From assembly GCA_963772225.1 (NCBI GenBank), contig CAVYWD010000002.1, positions 2,294,001 through 2,358,000 of the forward strand: DNA of 64,000 bases, in the 5' to 3' direction. The stretch is from CAVYWD01 sp963772225 (lineage in GTDB: Bacteria > Myxococcota > Myxococcia > Myxococcales > UBA5297). A model generated the notes under the pieces. The model was not told where the DNA came from. It saw only the letters and a program-made list of their open reading frames with translations, and ran no database searches. The first letter of the stretch is position 1; every line of letters starts with the position of its first letter. Shown in pieces: positions 35,753 to 44,510 of the stretch. Position numbers and translations under genes: made by a program.

Positions 35753-36106
35753 GGCCAGACTCCTTGCACGGTCGGCGAGGGGGGGATATGCCAGCCGTGC
35801 ACTCTTGTGCCATCGCTGGCTGCAAGCCACACCGGCGGCATGAACGCCAGCTGGCGGGCTGCGCATAGAAACAGCCGAACTTCCCATTTGTCAAGGAAGT
35901 TTCCAGCGCTCCCCGCGCCAATGCCTCGGCTTCGCACACTCGCCCCGCCTCCGCTCTGCCGACCTAAACGGAGGTGCCTCAGTGAAACATTCCGACGTCC
36001 ACCGTGAAACACCTTTGCCTTCCGGAGACTCGGACTTTGCCCTTGAAGGTGTCCCGCGGGGTTTGCTACCTACCGTCGCCTCACTCGTTCGCTTGGTGGG
36101 GACACC
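35753..36106. other. Divergent intergenic region rpmH / dnaA
   Basis: About 350 bp with no supported gene. It holds the rpmH promoter (next entry) and must contain the dnaA promoter. No DnaA box of TTATCCACA type is seen here. Two short GTGAAAC motifs occur near 35980 and 36000, but they are not full parS sites. Confidence 0.5.
35865..35894 (-). promoter_or_regulatory. Probable rpmH operon promoter
   Basis: On the minus strand a perfect -35 TTGACA (35889-35894) is followed after 18 bases by a weak -10 TTCTAT (35865-35870), about 110 bp upstream of the rpmH start. Confidence 0.45.
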
Positions 36107-37465
36107 GTGACGCCGTCCGTTTCCCCTGCGGCTGCCTTCTCCGAACCCCAGCTCCTCTCTGCTTTCGATCGCGCCATAGCCTCGCCCCGTCTCTCGGCGA
36201 GCGACTATGTGCACGGCTGGGTCAAGCGCGTCCGCTGCGCTGGCATCTCCCCCGACCGCCGCGTGCTCCTCGCGGTCCAGGACAAATTCTACCGGGACTT
36301 CATCGACGACCACTTCCGAGATGACCTCCAGCTCGCCCTCGAAGCCGAGCTCGGCAGCCGCGTCGAAATCGCCTGGGTCATCGACGACGCGCTCAAGCTC
36401 CCGGTCGCCCCCGTGCTCCCGCCCCCTCCCACGCGTACCACTGCCGAGCCCCATCCGCTCGACGAGCGCTTCCTCTTTGACACCTTCGTCTGCGCGCCGT
36501 CGAACCAGCTCGCCTACGCCGGCGCGCGCGCCGTCGCCGACAAGCCCGGCACCGCCTTCAACCCCCTCTTCATCTACGGAGGCACCGGCCTCGGCAAGAC
36601 GCACCTGTTGCACGCCATCGGCAACTCCATCCTCCAGGCCGCGCCCTCCACGCGCATCGTTTACCTGTCGAGCGAGGAGTTCACGAACGAGTTCATCGTC
36701 TCCGTGCGCGACCACCGCATGCCCGAGTTTCGCCGCAAGTTCCGCGACGAGTGCGACTGCCTGCTCATCGACGACATCCAGTTCCTCGGCACCCGCGAGA
36801 TGACCCAGGAAGAGTTCTTCCACACCTTCAACGCGCTTCAGGCCGCACGAAAACCCGTGGCCATCACCTCCGACACCGTCCCCTCCGAAATCCCGGGCCT
36901 CGCCGACCGCCTCAAGAGCCGGTTCGCCTCCGGCCTCATCGCGGACATCCAGGAGCCGGACTTCGAGACCCGCGTCGCCATCCTCAAGAAGAAGGCCTCG
37001 GTCCTCGGCGTCGACCTGCCGGACCCGGTCGCCCACTACATCGCCCGCATCGTCCAGAAGAACGTGCGAGAGCTCCAGATGGCGCTCAACCGCGTCTACG
37101 CCCACCACTCTCTCGCCGGCCAGCCGCTCACTGAAGAGCTGGCCGCACACATCCTCAAGAACGTCCTCCCCCCCAACCGCCCTCTCGACATCGACTTCAT
37201 CCAAAAAGAGGTGGCCAAGTTCTTCCGCCTGTCCGTCGACGACCTGAAGGGCCCTCGCCGCCAAAAGCAGTACGTCCGAGCCCGCCACGTCGCCATGTAC
37301 CTCTCGCGGACTCTGACCAACGCCTCCTTCCCGGAGATCGGCGGAAGCTTCCACCGCGACCACTCCACGGTCATGAGCTCCTGCGAGAAGGTCTCCCACG
37401 AGCTCACCATCGACCCTCAGCTCAAAAAGGAAGTCGACGAGCTCACCGGACGCTTCAACCGCTAG
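36107..37465 (+). CDS. dnaA: Chromosomal replication initiator DnaA
   Basis: A 452-residue AAA+ initiator. N-terminal domain I, a short linker rich in Pro, Walker A YGGTGLGKTHLL (about 157-168), Walker B LLIDDIQFLG (about 217), box VII-type RFASGL and the C-terminal DNA-binding signature GGSFHRDHSTVMSS (about 418) are all seen. The start is GTG after GGTGGGGA. Its TAG stop is shared with the end of a degenerate repeat. Confidence 0.97.
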   Translation: MTPSVSPAAAFSEPQLLSAFDRAIASPRLSASDYVHGWVKRVRCAGISPDRRVLLAVQDKFYRDFIDDHFRDDLQLALEAELGSRVEIAWVIDDALKLPVAPVLPPPPTRTTAEPHPLDERFLFDTFVCAPSNQLAYAGARAVADKPGTAFNPLFIYGGTGLGKTHLLHAIGNSILQAAPSTRIVYLSSEEFTNEFIVSVRDHRMPEFRRKFRDECDCLLIDDIQFLGTREMTQEEFFHTFNALQAARKPVAITSDTVPSEIPGLADRLKSRFASGLIADIQEPDFETRVAILKKKASVLGVDLPDPVAHYIARIVQKNVRELQMALNRVYAHHSLAGQPLTEELAAHILKNVLPPNRPLDIDFIQKEVAKFFRLSVDDLKGPRRQKQYVRARHVAMYLSRTLTNASFPEIGGSFHRDHSTVMSSCEKVSHELTIDPQLKKEVDELTGRFNR

Positions 37466-37590
37466 CGACGCTGCGCCTCAGACCGACGAGCCATGTTGGA
37501 GAGGGTGCGGCGCAGCCTCGCGTCGATAGTTGATAGTTCTCGGCTCAAATCCGGCTCGGCAAAACTTGACTCAAGTGCATCACGTTCGCG
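37462..37590 (-). repeat. dnaN-flanking degenerate repeat, copy A
   Basis: Read leftward, it ends GTCTGAGGCGCAGCGTCGCTAG. Its last 66 bases differ at nine positions from copy C (39296-39361) by hand alignment. Its terminal CTAG provides the dnaA stop on the other strand. In one frame it reads coding-like (STIDARLRRTLSNMARRSEA then stop), but there is no start codon. Confidence 0.7.
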
Positions 37591-37603
37591 CCCTCAAGGC
37601 CTC

Positions 37604-37755
37604 AAGCGACGCTACGCCTCTGCCCGACCAGGCATGTAGTAGACGTCGCAGCCAGCCTCGCGTCGATGCTCCGTCGTCGATGGCTTTTGCGGGAACTAGG
37701 CTCGGTGGAACACTCGACCCCGAGCGCATCACGGTCGCTCCCTCGAGCGCTCTCG
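37604..37755 (-). repeat. dnaN-flanking degenerate repeat, copy B
   Basis: A direct tandem copy behind copy A, more diverged. It shares AGCGACGCT-CGCCTC, CCGAC, AGCCTCGCGTCGAT and the SIDARL reading, and has no terminal CTAG. Confidence 0.6.
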
Positions 37756-37932
37756 CCTTCCCCTCCACCACTCGCCCGTCCCCTCGCCCCTTGACCGAGC
37801 AGCCGCCATCTCCTTGTTCGTGGCCAATCCCTCCTCACTTCGACGCGCTCGCTTTCCGCGCGCGCCTCCCCTCTTGTGGATAAGCCGTTGGTAACCCTGT
37901 GCCCTTCCACCTGGAACCTTCCGGCCCTTCTG

Positions 37933-37962
37933 TTGACAAGCTTTCGCGCCCCTTGCTACACA
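37933..37962 (+). promoter_or_regulatory. Possible dnaN promoter
   Basis: -35 TTGACA (37933-37938), an 18-base spacer and a weak -10 TACACA (37957-37962), about 160 bp before the dnaN start. Confidence 0.4.
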
Positions 37963-38121
37963 GGCTAGCTGCCCCTTTTGCCCACCCCTCTGCGGAGTGA
38001 ATTTTCGCCCCTTTTCGCGCACTTCACCGTCTTATCCCCAAATCCACACCCCCGGCGGTCGACGGCGGATCACATACTCAGGATCTCTCTCTAAGGAAGT
38101 CTTAGCGGACAGGGAGCCACG

Positions 38122-39228
38122 ATGGAATTTCAGATCGCCGCCGAAGAGCTCGCGAAGGCGCTTCACCGCGCTCAGGGCATCGCCGAGCGCAAGACCACCA
38201 TCCCCATCCTCGCGAACGTGCTCATCCAGGCCAAGGGATCCTCGGTCTCGTTCACCGCCTTCGACCTGGACATCGGCCTCATCAGCGAGCACCCCGCCGA
38301 GGTCTTGAAGGAGGGCTCCATCACCCTGTCGTCGAAGCACCTGTTCGACCTGGTGCGAGCGCTTCCGGAGTCCAAGGTCGTTCTCAAGCGCTCCGGCAAC
38401 AACGCCGTCGAGATCCGCTGCGGCTCATCTCACTTCAAGCTCTTGGGCATGCCCGCGGAGGAATACCCTTCGCTCCCGAAAGAGGAGAAGAGCACCCTGG
38501 TCAAGGCCGACGGCAAGGCCCTCCTGGAGATGATCCAGCGGACCGCCTTCGCCATCTCCTCGGACGAGACGCGCTACATGCTCAACGGCCTCTACTTCGA
38601 GTCCAGCGACACTGGCACCGTTCGCACTGTCTCCACCGACGGCCATCGGCTCTGCCTTTCCGAGCGCAAGATGGAGGGCGACTTCAACCTCAAGCGCGGG
38701 GTCACGCTGCCGCGCAAGGGACTGCTGGAGCTGCGCCGGCTGCTCGAGGAGGCTCCCGATGCGGAGTGCTTCCTGGGCTTCGGCGAGACCTCGGCCATCT
38801 TCAAGAAGAGCGGCCTCTCCATGATCATGCGCCTTCTCGACGGCCAGTTCCCGGACTACCGCGAGGTCATTCCCCGCCAGTCAGAAAAGACCCTCAAGGT
38901 CCCTCGCGCGCGCCTGCTCGAGACTCTCAAGCGCATCAGTCTCCTCTCCGAGGAGAAGTCCCACGCCATCCGGTTCGAGCTGAGCGAGAACTTGCTCAGG
39001 GTCTCCAGCCAGAACCCGGACTTGGGTGAAGCCCACGAAGAGCTCGCCGTCGAGTACGCGGGCGCCAAGGTTGAAGTGGCCTTTAACTCCCGCTACCTCA
39101 TCGACGTGCTGGGCGCCGTGGTGGTCGAGGACGTCTCGCTGGAAGTGGCCGACGAGCAGAGCCCCGGGGTGGTCCGCCCGGCGGGCGACGCGAGCTACAC
39201 CGCCGTCATCATGCCCATGCGCATCTAG
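38122..39228 (+). CDS. dnaN: DNA polymerase III beta sliding clamp
   Basis: A 368-residue clamp of three similar domains. MEFQIAAEELAKALHRAQGI starts domain 1; TIPILANVLIQ, VSTDGHRLCLSE (about 172) and the C-terminal YTAVIMPMRI, which closes the hydrophobic client pocket, are typical. AGGGAG precedes the ATG. It is flanked on both sides by the degenerate repeats, separating it from dnaA and glgA. Confidence 0.97.
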   Translation: MEFQIAAEELAKALHRAQGIAERKTTIPILANVLIQAKGSSVSFTAFDLDIGLISEHPAEVLKEGSITLSSKHLFDLVRALPESKVVLKRSGNNAVEIRCGSSHFKLLGMPAEEYPSLPKEEKSTLVKADGKALLEMIQRTAFAISSDETRYMLNGLYFESSDTGTVRTVSTDGHRLCLSERKMEGDFNLKRGVTLPRKGLLELRRLLEEAPDAECFLGFGETSAIFKKSGLSMIMRLLDGQFPDYREVIPRQSEKTLKVPRARLLETLKRISLLSEEKSHAIRFELSENLLRVSSQNPDLGEAHEELAVEYAGAKVEVAFNSRYLIDVLGAVVVEDVSLEVADEQSPGVVRPAGDASYTAVIMPMRI

Positions 39229-39238
39229 AGGTCTTGAG

Positions 39239-39361
39239 GGACCGACGTTGACGCAGTTGAGTCAAGTCATCGCCGAGACGACTTCGAAGAGAACCATCGA
39301 CGAGGGGCTGCGCCGCGACTTCTCCAACCTGCCTCGTCGGTCTGAGGCGCAACCTCGCTAG
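39239..39361 (+). repeat. dnaN-flanking degenerate repeat, copy C (inverted)
   Basis: Homologous to copy A but on the opposite strand, ending GTCTGAGGCGCAACCTCGCTAG. It begins just past dnaN and its terminal CTAG supplies the glgA stop on the minus strand. In frame it reads TIDEGLRRDFSNLPRRSEA then stop, close to copy A's peptide. Confidence 0.7.
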
Positions 39362-40851
39362 GTCTCCCTCGACCGCTCCTGCTCGCCGTGCTTCTTCTTG
39401 CGCAGGCGCTCGTACAGCTCGAGGTAAGCCTCGGCGGACTGCTTCCAGCCGAAATCCTGGGCCATGCCGTTCGAGACGATCTGCGACCAGAGCGGCTTGT
39501 CGGTGAAGCACTGCTCCGCCCAACGCACAGAGTCCCTGAGGGCGTAGGGCTCGGCGCCGTCGAACCCGAAGCCGGTCGCCTGCTCTGCGTTCATGCCGTC
39601 GTAGGTGACGACGGTGTCGATGAGGCCGCCTACCCGCCGGACGATAGGCGGGGTGCCGTAGATGAGCGAGTACATCTGGTTCAGGCCGCAGGGCTCGAAC
39701 CGCGACGGCATGAGGAAGCAGTCGGCGCCCGCCTCGATCAAATGCGACAGCGGGTCGTCGAAACCGACGTGGCCCCAGAACTTCCCCTTCGCCCGCTGCG
39801 TGTATCCGTGCACCGCGTTTTCGAGCCACCGCTCGCCCGTGCCGAGCATCACGAAGCGCACGCCGTCGTGTAGGAGCTCGTCGAGCACGGGGAAGAGCAA
39901 GTCATAGCCCTTCTGCTCCGTGAGCCGGCCGACGACGCCCACCACCATTCGCGCGTCGTCGGGGTCCATCCCCGCCATGGTGAGCAGCGTTCGCCGATTC
40001 TCCGCTTTGCCCGCCAGGTCGTCTCGGCTGTACCGGTACGGGATCTTCCGGTCGGTAGCCGGGTTCCAGAGGTTCGTGTCCACGCCGTTGAGGAAACCGT
40101 AGAGCGCCGCCGATCGCGTTCGCACGATCGGGTCCAGCCCGAATCCACCCTCTGGCGTGGCCATCTCCTGGGCGAAGGTCGGCGACACCGCCGTAATGGC
40201 GTCGGCGGTCAGAAGACCGCCCTTCATGAGGTTGAGCTTCCCAAGCCACTGCGCAGCAGGGGCGCGCTCGGGAGGCAGGTTCAGGTAGAGGTACTCCCGC
40301 GGCTCGTACACCCCTTGGTACGCCAGGTTGTGCACCGTGAGGACCGTCGACGTCTTCTTGAAGTGCCAGTCCTGCGGCCGCCCCCAGGCCAACGCCATGG
40401 GCGCGAGAGTCGCGTGCCAATCGTGCGCGTGCAGAACGTCTGGGATGAGCTGAAGCCGGCGCATCGCTTCGAAGGAAGCGTTCACGAACACGGAGTACCG
40501 CAGCGTGCCGTCGTCCTTCCCGCTGATGTTGTGCGCGTAGAGGTGAGGCCGGTCGAAGAGCTCGTCCTGCCCCACGAGGTACACCGGGACGGTCGAGCCC
40601 GGCAGCTTCGTCCGAAGGAAGCCCACCTGAAACCGAAGGTACCCAACCTCGAGCGTGAACGGGTCGGTGACGACCTCCGTGACGTAACCGCGCCGGGCGA
40701 TCTCCTCACGGGCCTGCCGATACAGCGGCATCCAGATCGCAACCTCGTGCCCGAGGGGGAGCTGCGCTGCAGCCAGCGCCGCAACGACGTCGCCCAGGCC
40801 TCCCGTTCTGGCAAAAGGGGAGACTTCCGCGGCGAGGTGAGCGATTCGCAT
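39358..40851 (-). CDS. glgA: Glycogen/starch synthase (ADP-glucose type)
   Basis: A 497-residue GT5 glycosyltransferase extending alpha-1,4-glucan. N-terminal AAEVSPFARTGGLGDV (Arg where most have Lys before TGGLGD), DVLHAHDWH (about 137), the GVDTNLWNP segment, GRLTEQKGYDLL (about 312) and SRFEPCGLNQMYSLIYG with the catalytic Glu (about 390) are visible. The start is ATG at 40851. Its stop codon lies in repeat copy C. No other glycogen gene is adjacent. Confidence 0.93.
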   Translation of the reverse strand: MRIAHLAAEVSPFARTGGLGDVVAALAAAQLPLGHEVAIWMPLYRQAREEIARRGYVTEVVTDPFTLEVGYLRFQVGFLRTKLPGSTVPVYLVGQDELFDRPHLYAHNISGKDDGTLRYSVFVNASFEAMRRLQLIPDVLHAHDWHATLAPMALAWGRPQDWHFKKTSTVLTVHNLAYQGVYEPREYLYLNLPPERAPAAQWLGKLNLMKGGLLTADAITAVSPTFAQEMATPEGGFGLDPIVRTRSAALYGFLNGVDTNLWNPATDRKIPYRYSRDDLAGKAENRRTLLTMAGMDPDDARMVVGVVGRLTEQKGYDLLFPVLDELLHDGVRFVMLGTGERWLENAVHGYTQRAKGKFWGHVGFDDPLSHLIEAGADCFLMPSRFEPCGLNQMYSLIYGTPPIVRRVGGLIDTVVTYDGMNAEQATGFGFDGAEPYALRDSVRWAEQCFTDKPLWSQIVSNGMAQDFGWKQSAEAYLELYERLRKKKHGEQERSRET

Positions 40852-40958
40852 GGCTATTCCACCTTACGACGAGTTCCTCCCCCCTCGGGAGCGGATTTCA
40901 CACCGAGCCTCAGCGCCTCGCCGCATCTGACTGAGGGTAGGGCGCGCAGCTCACTCCA

Positions 40959-42326
40959 TCATTGAAAGAGCGCGCCGAGAGCCTCGCCCAGGGTATCGAC
41001 GCCCAGTAGCTCGAGCGGAGCATTCTCGACCCGACGCGCGCTCGCCCGCGGGAGGATCGCCCGCTTGAAGCCCATCTTCGCGGCCTCGCCCAGCCGAGGC
41101 TCTACCTGCGCTACCGCCCGCACTTCGCCCGTGAGCCCCACTTCGCCGAAGACGAGAGTTTGCCCGTCGACGGGACGATCGCGCAGGCTCGAGACCAGCG
41201 CGGAGACGATCGCCAGATCGGCCGATGGCTCACAGAGCTCGATGCCCCCGGCCACGTTCACGAACAGGTCGCACCCGACGAGGCTCACGCCCTCCTTCTT
41301 CTCCATCACCGCGGCGAGCAGCCCCACTCGGTTCGAGTCCACTCCCATCGTGGTGCGCCTCGCCGTTCCACACCCCGCCGGCGCCACCAGCGCTTGAACC
41401 TCGACCAGAAGCGGACGCGTCCCCGACAAGGAAGCCGTCACCACCGACCCGGCGGCTCCCACCGGTCGCTCGGCGAGGAAGAGGGAAGAAGGGTCCACCA
41501 CCTCCGTCAGCCCCGAGCTCTTCATTTCGAACACGCCGATCTCGTTGGTCGAGCCGAACCGGTTCTTGTGCGCTCGAAGCACGCGAAACGGATGGCCGCG
41601 ATCGCCCTCGAAGTAGAGAACGGTGTCGACCATGTGCTCCAGGACCCGGGGCCCCGCCATCGCCCCTTCCTTCGTCACGTGCCCGACGAGGAAGGTGGCC
41701 GTTTCGGTGCGCTTCGCGTAGGCAGTCAGTCGCCCCGCCACCTCGCGAACCTGACTCAGCGTGCCGGGCGCGCTCCCGAGCTCCGGGAGAAACAGCGTCT
41801 GAATCGAGTCGATGGCCAGCGCCCGGGGCTTGAGCTGCTCGGCCGCCGCGATGACCCGGGTCGCGTCCGTCTCGGCCATGAGGTGAAGCGAGCCGTTCGA
41901 GACGTCGAGACGGTCGGCGCGCATGCGCGTCTGGCGCAGCGACTCTTCGCCGGTGACGTACAGCGTGGGCCCTGCTGCCGAGAGGCGGTCGAGCGCGGAG
42001 AGCAGCAGGGTGCTCTTGCCGATGCCGGGATCGCCTCCCAGCAGGACGACCGAACCGGGGACCACTCCGCCACCGAGGACCCGGTCGAGCTCGCCGATGC
42101 TCGTCTCCTGCCGGTCCTCGCGCTCGCTCGAGATGTCGACCAATCGGAGAGGCCGCGCACCGCCGGCCGCCACCGAGGGCCGCCGGTCCGAGCCCTCCAT
42201 CACTTCCTCGGCGAGCGTGTTCCACCCTCCGCACTCGGGACAGCGGCCCAGCCACTTCGACTCCTTGTGTCCGCACGCCTGGCAGCAAAACGCCGTCTTG
42301 AGCTTGAGCACGAAACGCACCTCCAA
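40959..42326 (-). CDS. radA: DNA repair protein RadA
   Basis: A 455-residue branch-migration helicase. The N-terminal zinc finger CCQACGHKESKWLGRCPECGG is split here around residues 14-33 (C-x2-C, C-x2-C). Walker A GGDPGIGKSTLL (about 97-108), the RadA-specific KNRFG motif (about 257) and a C-terminal Lon-like domain (GVDSNRVGLLAAVMEKK) follow. A second in-frame start (GTG, five codons in) is possible. Confidence 0.95.
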   Translation of the reverse strand: MEVRFVLKLKTAFCCQACGHKESKWLGRCPECGGWNTLAEEVMEGSDRRPSVAAGGARPLRLVDISSEREDRQETSIGELDRVLGGGVVPGSVVLLGGDPGIGKSTLLLSALDRLSAAGPTLYVTGEESLRQTRMRADRLDVSNGSLHLMAETDATRVIAAAEQLKPRALAIDSIQTLFLPELGSAPGTLSQVREVAGRLTAYAKRTETATFLVGHVTKEGAMAGPRVLEHMVDTVLYFEGDRGHPFRVLRAHKNRFGSTNEIGVFEMKSSGLTEVVDPSSLFLAERPVGAAGSVVTASLSGTRPLLVEVQALVAPAGCGTARRTTMGVDSNRVGLLAAVMEKKEGVSLVGCDLFVNVAGGIELCEPSADLAIVSALVSSLRDRPVDGQTLVFGEVGLTGEVRAVAQVEPRLGEAAKMGFKRAILPRASARRVENAPLELLGVDTLGEALGALFQ

Positions 42327-42766
42327 GATGAAGGCGGCATTCTGCCCTGGGGGTCTGACATGGCCGTTGGCGGCCTCTGGCGACAGTTGGCGACAGAGTT
42401 GGCGCTAGAGGCGAAAAGGAACGGCAGCCTGGCCGAGCGCGCCGGTCCTCACATCGACGGTCGCTCTGCGGCCGATGGAGAGGGAAGGGCGATGCCCACC
42501 GCCTCGATGCGGTGGACGCGCTGCTGGAAGACAAGAAGCTCCACTCCAACTTCAAGTGAATGGTGGAGCTTGATGTCATTGCTCCGGAGAAGAACCTCGA
42601 CCACGGGCTGTCGGAAGCGGCAAAGCGGGTGGAGCTCGAACGTGCCTCCTGAGCTGGGGCGATGTCACGCCTCAGGGGCCTGCGTCGTCTAAGGTACAGA
42701 GCCCTCCATCCACCTGCGCTCGACTCAAGACTGCGCCGCGCGCTCCGGCGCCGAGGAGACCCAGCC
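42327..42766. other. Intergenic stretch with possible gene remnant
   Basis: About 440 bp between radA and the sigma factor. A coding-like piece reads HRLDAVDALLEDKKLHSNFK then stop, immediately followed by ATG at 42560 and a 30-codon frame VELDVIAPEKNLDHGLSEAAK ending at 42652. It looks like the decayed end of a small gene; I do not recognise it. The repeated TTGGCGACAG near 42380 is the only other structure seen. Confidence 0.35.
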
Positions 42767-43654
42767 ATGGTGAGCCCCGAGGACCGGAGCGCCGCCTTCG
42801 AAGCCCAGAGGCCCTACCTGCGGGGTCTCGCCTACCGCATGCTCGGGAGCCTCGCCGAGGCCGAGGACGTGGTCCAGGAGGCGTTTCTTCGCTGGCGGGC
42901 CGCGGACGCCGGCGACTTGCGCGACGTGCGGAGGTTCTTGGCGACGACGGTGGCCAGGCTCTCCCTCGATGCGCTCGGCGCGGCGAAGAGCCGGCGCGAG
43001 GTCTATGTCGGACCGTGGCTCCCCGAGCCCCTCGCAGGTGAAGTTCCATTCATCGAGCCGCCGGACGTGGGCTCACTCTCCCTCGCCCTCCTGTGCGTGC
43101 TCGAGAGCCTCTCCCCGCTCGAGCGAGCGGCCTTCTTGCTCCACGACGTGTTCGACTACGCCTACGAGGACGTCGCCGCCATCCTCCAGCGCGACCAAAC
43201 CGCAGTCCGGCAGCTCGTCCGCCGCGCCCGCGAGCACCTGCATGCCCAGAAGCCGCGCTTCGCCCCCAACGTCGAAGCCCACCAACGCGTCCTCGCGGCC
43301 TTCCTTGCCGCGTCGGCTTCGGGAGACGTCGCTGCGCTCGAGCAGCTGCTCCTGGACGACGCCGTGGCCGTCTCCGACTCCGGCGGCCGCGTTCGCGGAA
43401 CCGCCCGCCGACCGGTGCGCGGTGCCAACGCCGTCGCGCGCCTGCTCGTCGGCCTGACTCGGAAGGCCGGGCCGGTCGAGATCGCTTTGGCGCAGGCCAA
43501 CGGAGAGCCGGGACTCCTCGCACGCCAGGGCGGCCAGCCCTCCGCATTCATCGCGATCGAGACCGACGGCACGCGCATCTTCGCGGTCCGGCTCTACCGC
43601 AACCCCGAAAAGCTGCGCGCGTGGGCGCAAGACCCGCCGCCTGCCAGTCACTGA
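42767..43654 (+). CDS. ECF sigma factor with C-terminal SnoaL-like domain (ECF41 / SigJ type)
   Basis: A 295-residue sigma factor. Region 2 is at AYRMLGSLAEAEDVVQEAFLRW (about 22-43), then the linker with GPWLPEPL (about 82) typical of ECF41, region 4 at LSPLERAAFLLHDVFDYAYEDVAAIL (about 112-137), and a C-terminal SnoaL-type domain of about 120 residues that tunes activity in this group. ATG at 42767 with GAGGAG upstream. No anti-sigma gene is adjacent, as is normal for ECF41. The next gene may be a target. Confidence 0.88.
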   Translation: MVSPEDRSAAFEAQRPYLRGLAYRMLGSLAEAEDVVQEAFLRWRAADAGDLRDVRRFLATTVARLSLDALGAAKSRREVYVGPWLPEPLAGEVPFIEPPDVGSLSLALLCVLESLSPLERAAFLLHDVFDYAYEDVAAILQRDQTAVRQLVRRAREHLHAQKPRFAPNVEAHQRVLAAFLAASASGDVAALEQLLLDDAVAVSDSGGRVRGTARRPVRGANAVARLLVGLTRKAGPVEIALAQANGEPGLLARQGGQPSAFIAIETDGTRIFAVRLYRNPEKLRAWAQDPPPASH

Positions 43655-43706
43655 AACAGCCCTCGCCTGAAAGTGTGGATCTCGAAGCCCCTCGAGGAAC
43701 CCGATC

Positions 43707-44510
43707 ATGAACAAACGCACGCTGCTGTTCAGCGCTGCCTGCCCTGCGCTCTTCGCCTGTCAGACGGCGCGCCCGATCCTGGCGACCCAGCGCCCGGAAG
43801 CCGCACGGTCCGCGCCCACGCTCTTCGAAGGCGTGCGCCTCTTCGATGGCAACGCCGACGAGCTGTCCGCGCCGGCCGACCTCCTGGTCGACGAAGGCCG
43901 CATCGCGGCGATCGCACCGCAGGGTCAGCTCGCCGACCCGCGTGCGCTCGGGGCTCGGCGCGTGAGCGGCCGCGGCAGGACGCTGCTGCCGGGACTCATC
44001 GACTGCCACGTCCACCTCGGCGGCGGCGACGGCGCGGCTCCTTGGGACTCCAAGTTTCCGAACACCGACGCCCAGGCCGCGGCGCTCGTCTACTCGGGCG
44101 TCACCAAGCCTCGCGGCTACTCGGTGCCGGGCTTCCCGCCGAGCGACATCGAGAGCCTTCCCGGACGCGCCCCCTACCTCCGCGCCAACGCGAAGCGGCT
44201 CTTCGATGCGGGCGCCAAGCTCGTGGCGGGCACGGACTCGGGCCTGCCGGAGATGTTTCACGGAGCAGCTCTGCACCGCGAGCTGCAGGCCCTGGCGGCG
44301 CTCGGAATTCCGCCGGCGCGAGCGCTCAGGATGGCGACGGCGGACGCGGCGAAGGCGCTCGATCCGCGGGCCGACTACGGCGAGATCAAAGTGGGCCTGC
44401 GCGCGGATCTCCTCCTCGTGGAAGGGGATCCCCTGGTCGACATCACGGCGACCGAGCGCATCGTCGGCGCCTGGCAGGACGGCCGCGAGTTGGAGCGGAG
44501 CAAGCGATGA
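43707..44510 (+). CDS. Lipoprotein-signal amidohydrolase with a large internal deletion
   Basis: A 267-residue protein of the metal-dependent amidohydrolase superfamily, which is normally over 400. A lipobox-like LFAC ends the signal (residue about 18). The first strand with GLIDCHVHLGG (two metal His) and the last part with AGTDSG (catalytic Asp), RALRMATADAAKAL and GLRADLLLVEGDP are intact. Between VYSGVTKPRG and YLRANAKRLFDAG roughly half the barrel, with the bridging ligand and two metal His, is absent without a frameshift. Activity is doubtful. Its stop overlaps the next start (ATGA). Confidence 0.72.
   Translation: MNKRTLLFSAACPALFACQTARPILATQRPEAARSAPTLFEGVRLFDGNADELSAPADLLVDEGRIAAIAPQGQLADPRALGARRVSGRGRTLLPGLIDCHVHLGGGDGAAPWDSKFPNTDAQAAALVYSGVTKPRGYSVPGFPPSDIESLPGRAPYLRANAKRLFDAGAKLVAGTDSGLPEMFHGAALHRELQALAALGIPPARALRMATADAAKALDPRADYGEIKVGLRADLLLVEGDPLVDITATERIVGAWQDGRELERSKR

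Larger units (their letters stand above)
37466..38121. promoter_or_regulatory. dnaA-dnaN intergenic region, candidate replication origin
   Basis: About 650 bp without a supported gene. It contains repeat copies A and B, a perfect DnaA box in reverse (TGTGGATAA, 37875-37883), a one-mismatch box TTATCCCCA (38032-38040), a promoter-like pair for dnaN and pyrimidine-rich tracts between 37960 and 38040. The position between dnaA and dnaN is common for oriC. Two boxes are few, so this is a candidate only. Confidence 0.45.

Noticed and set aside
35975..36015. Two GTGAAAC motifs as further parS sites
   Set aside because: Neither has the matching CAC half needed for the parS palindrome.
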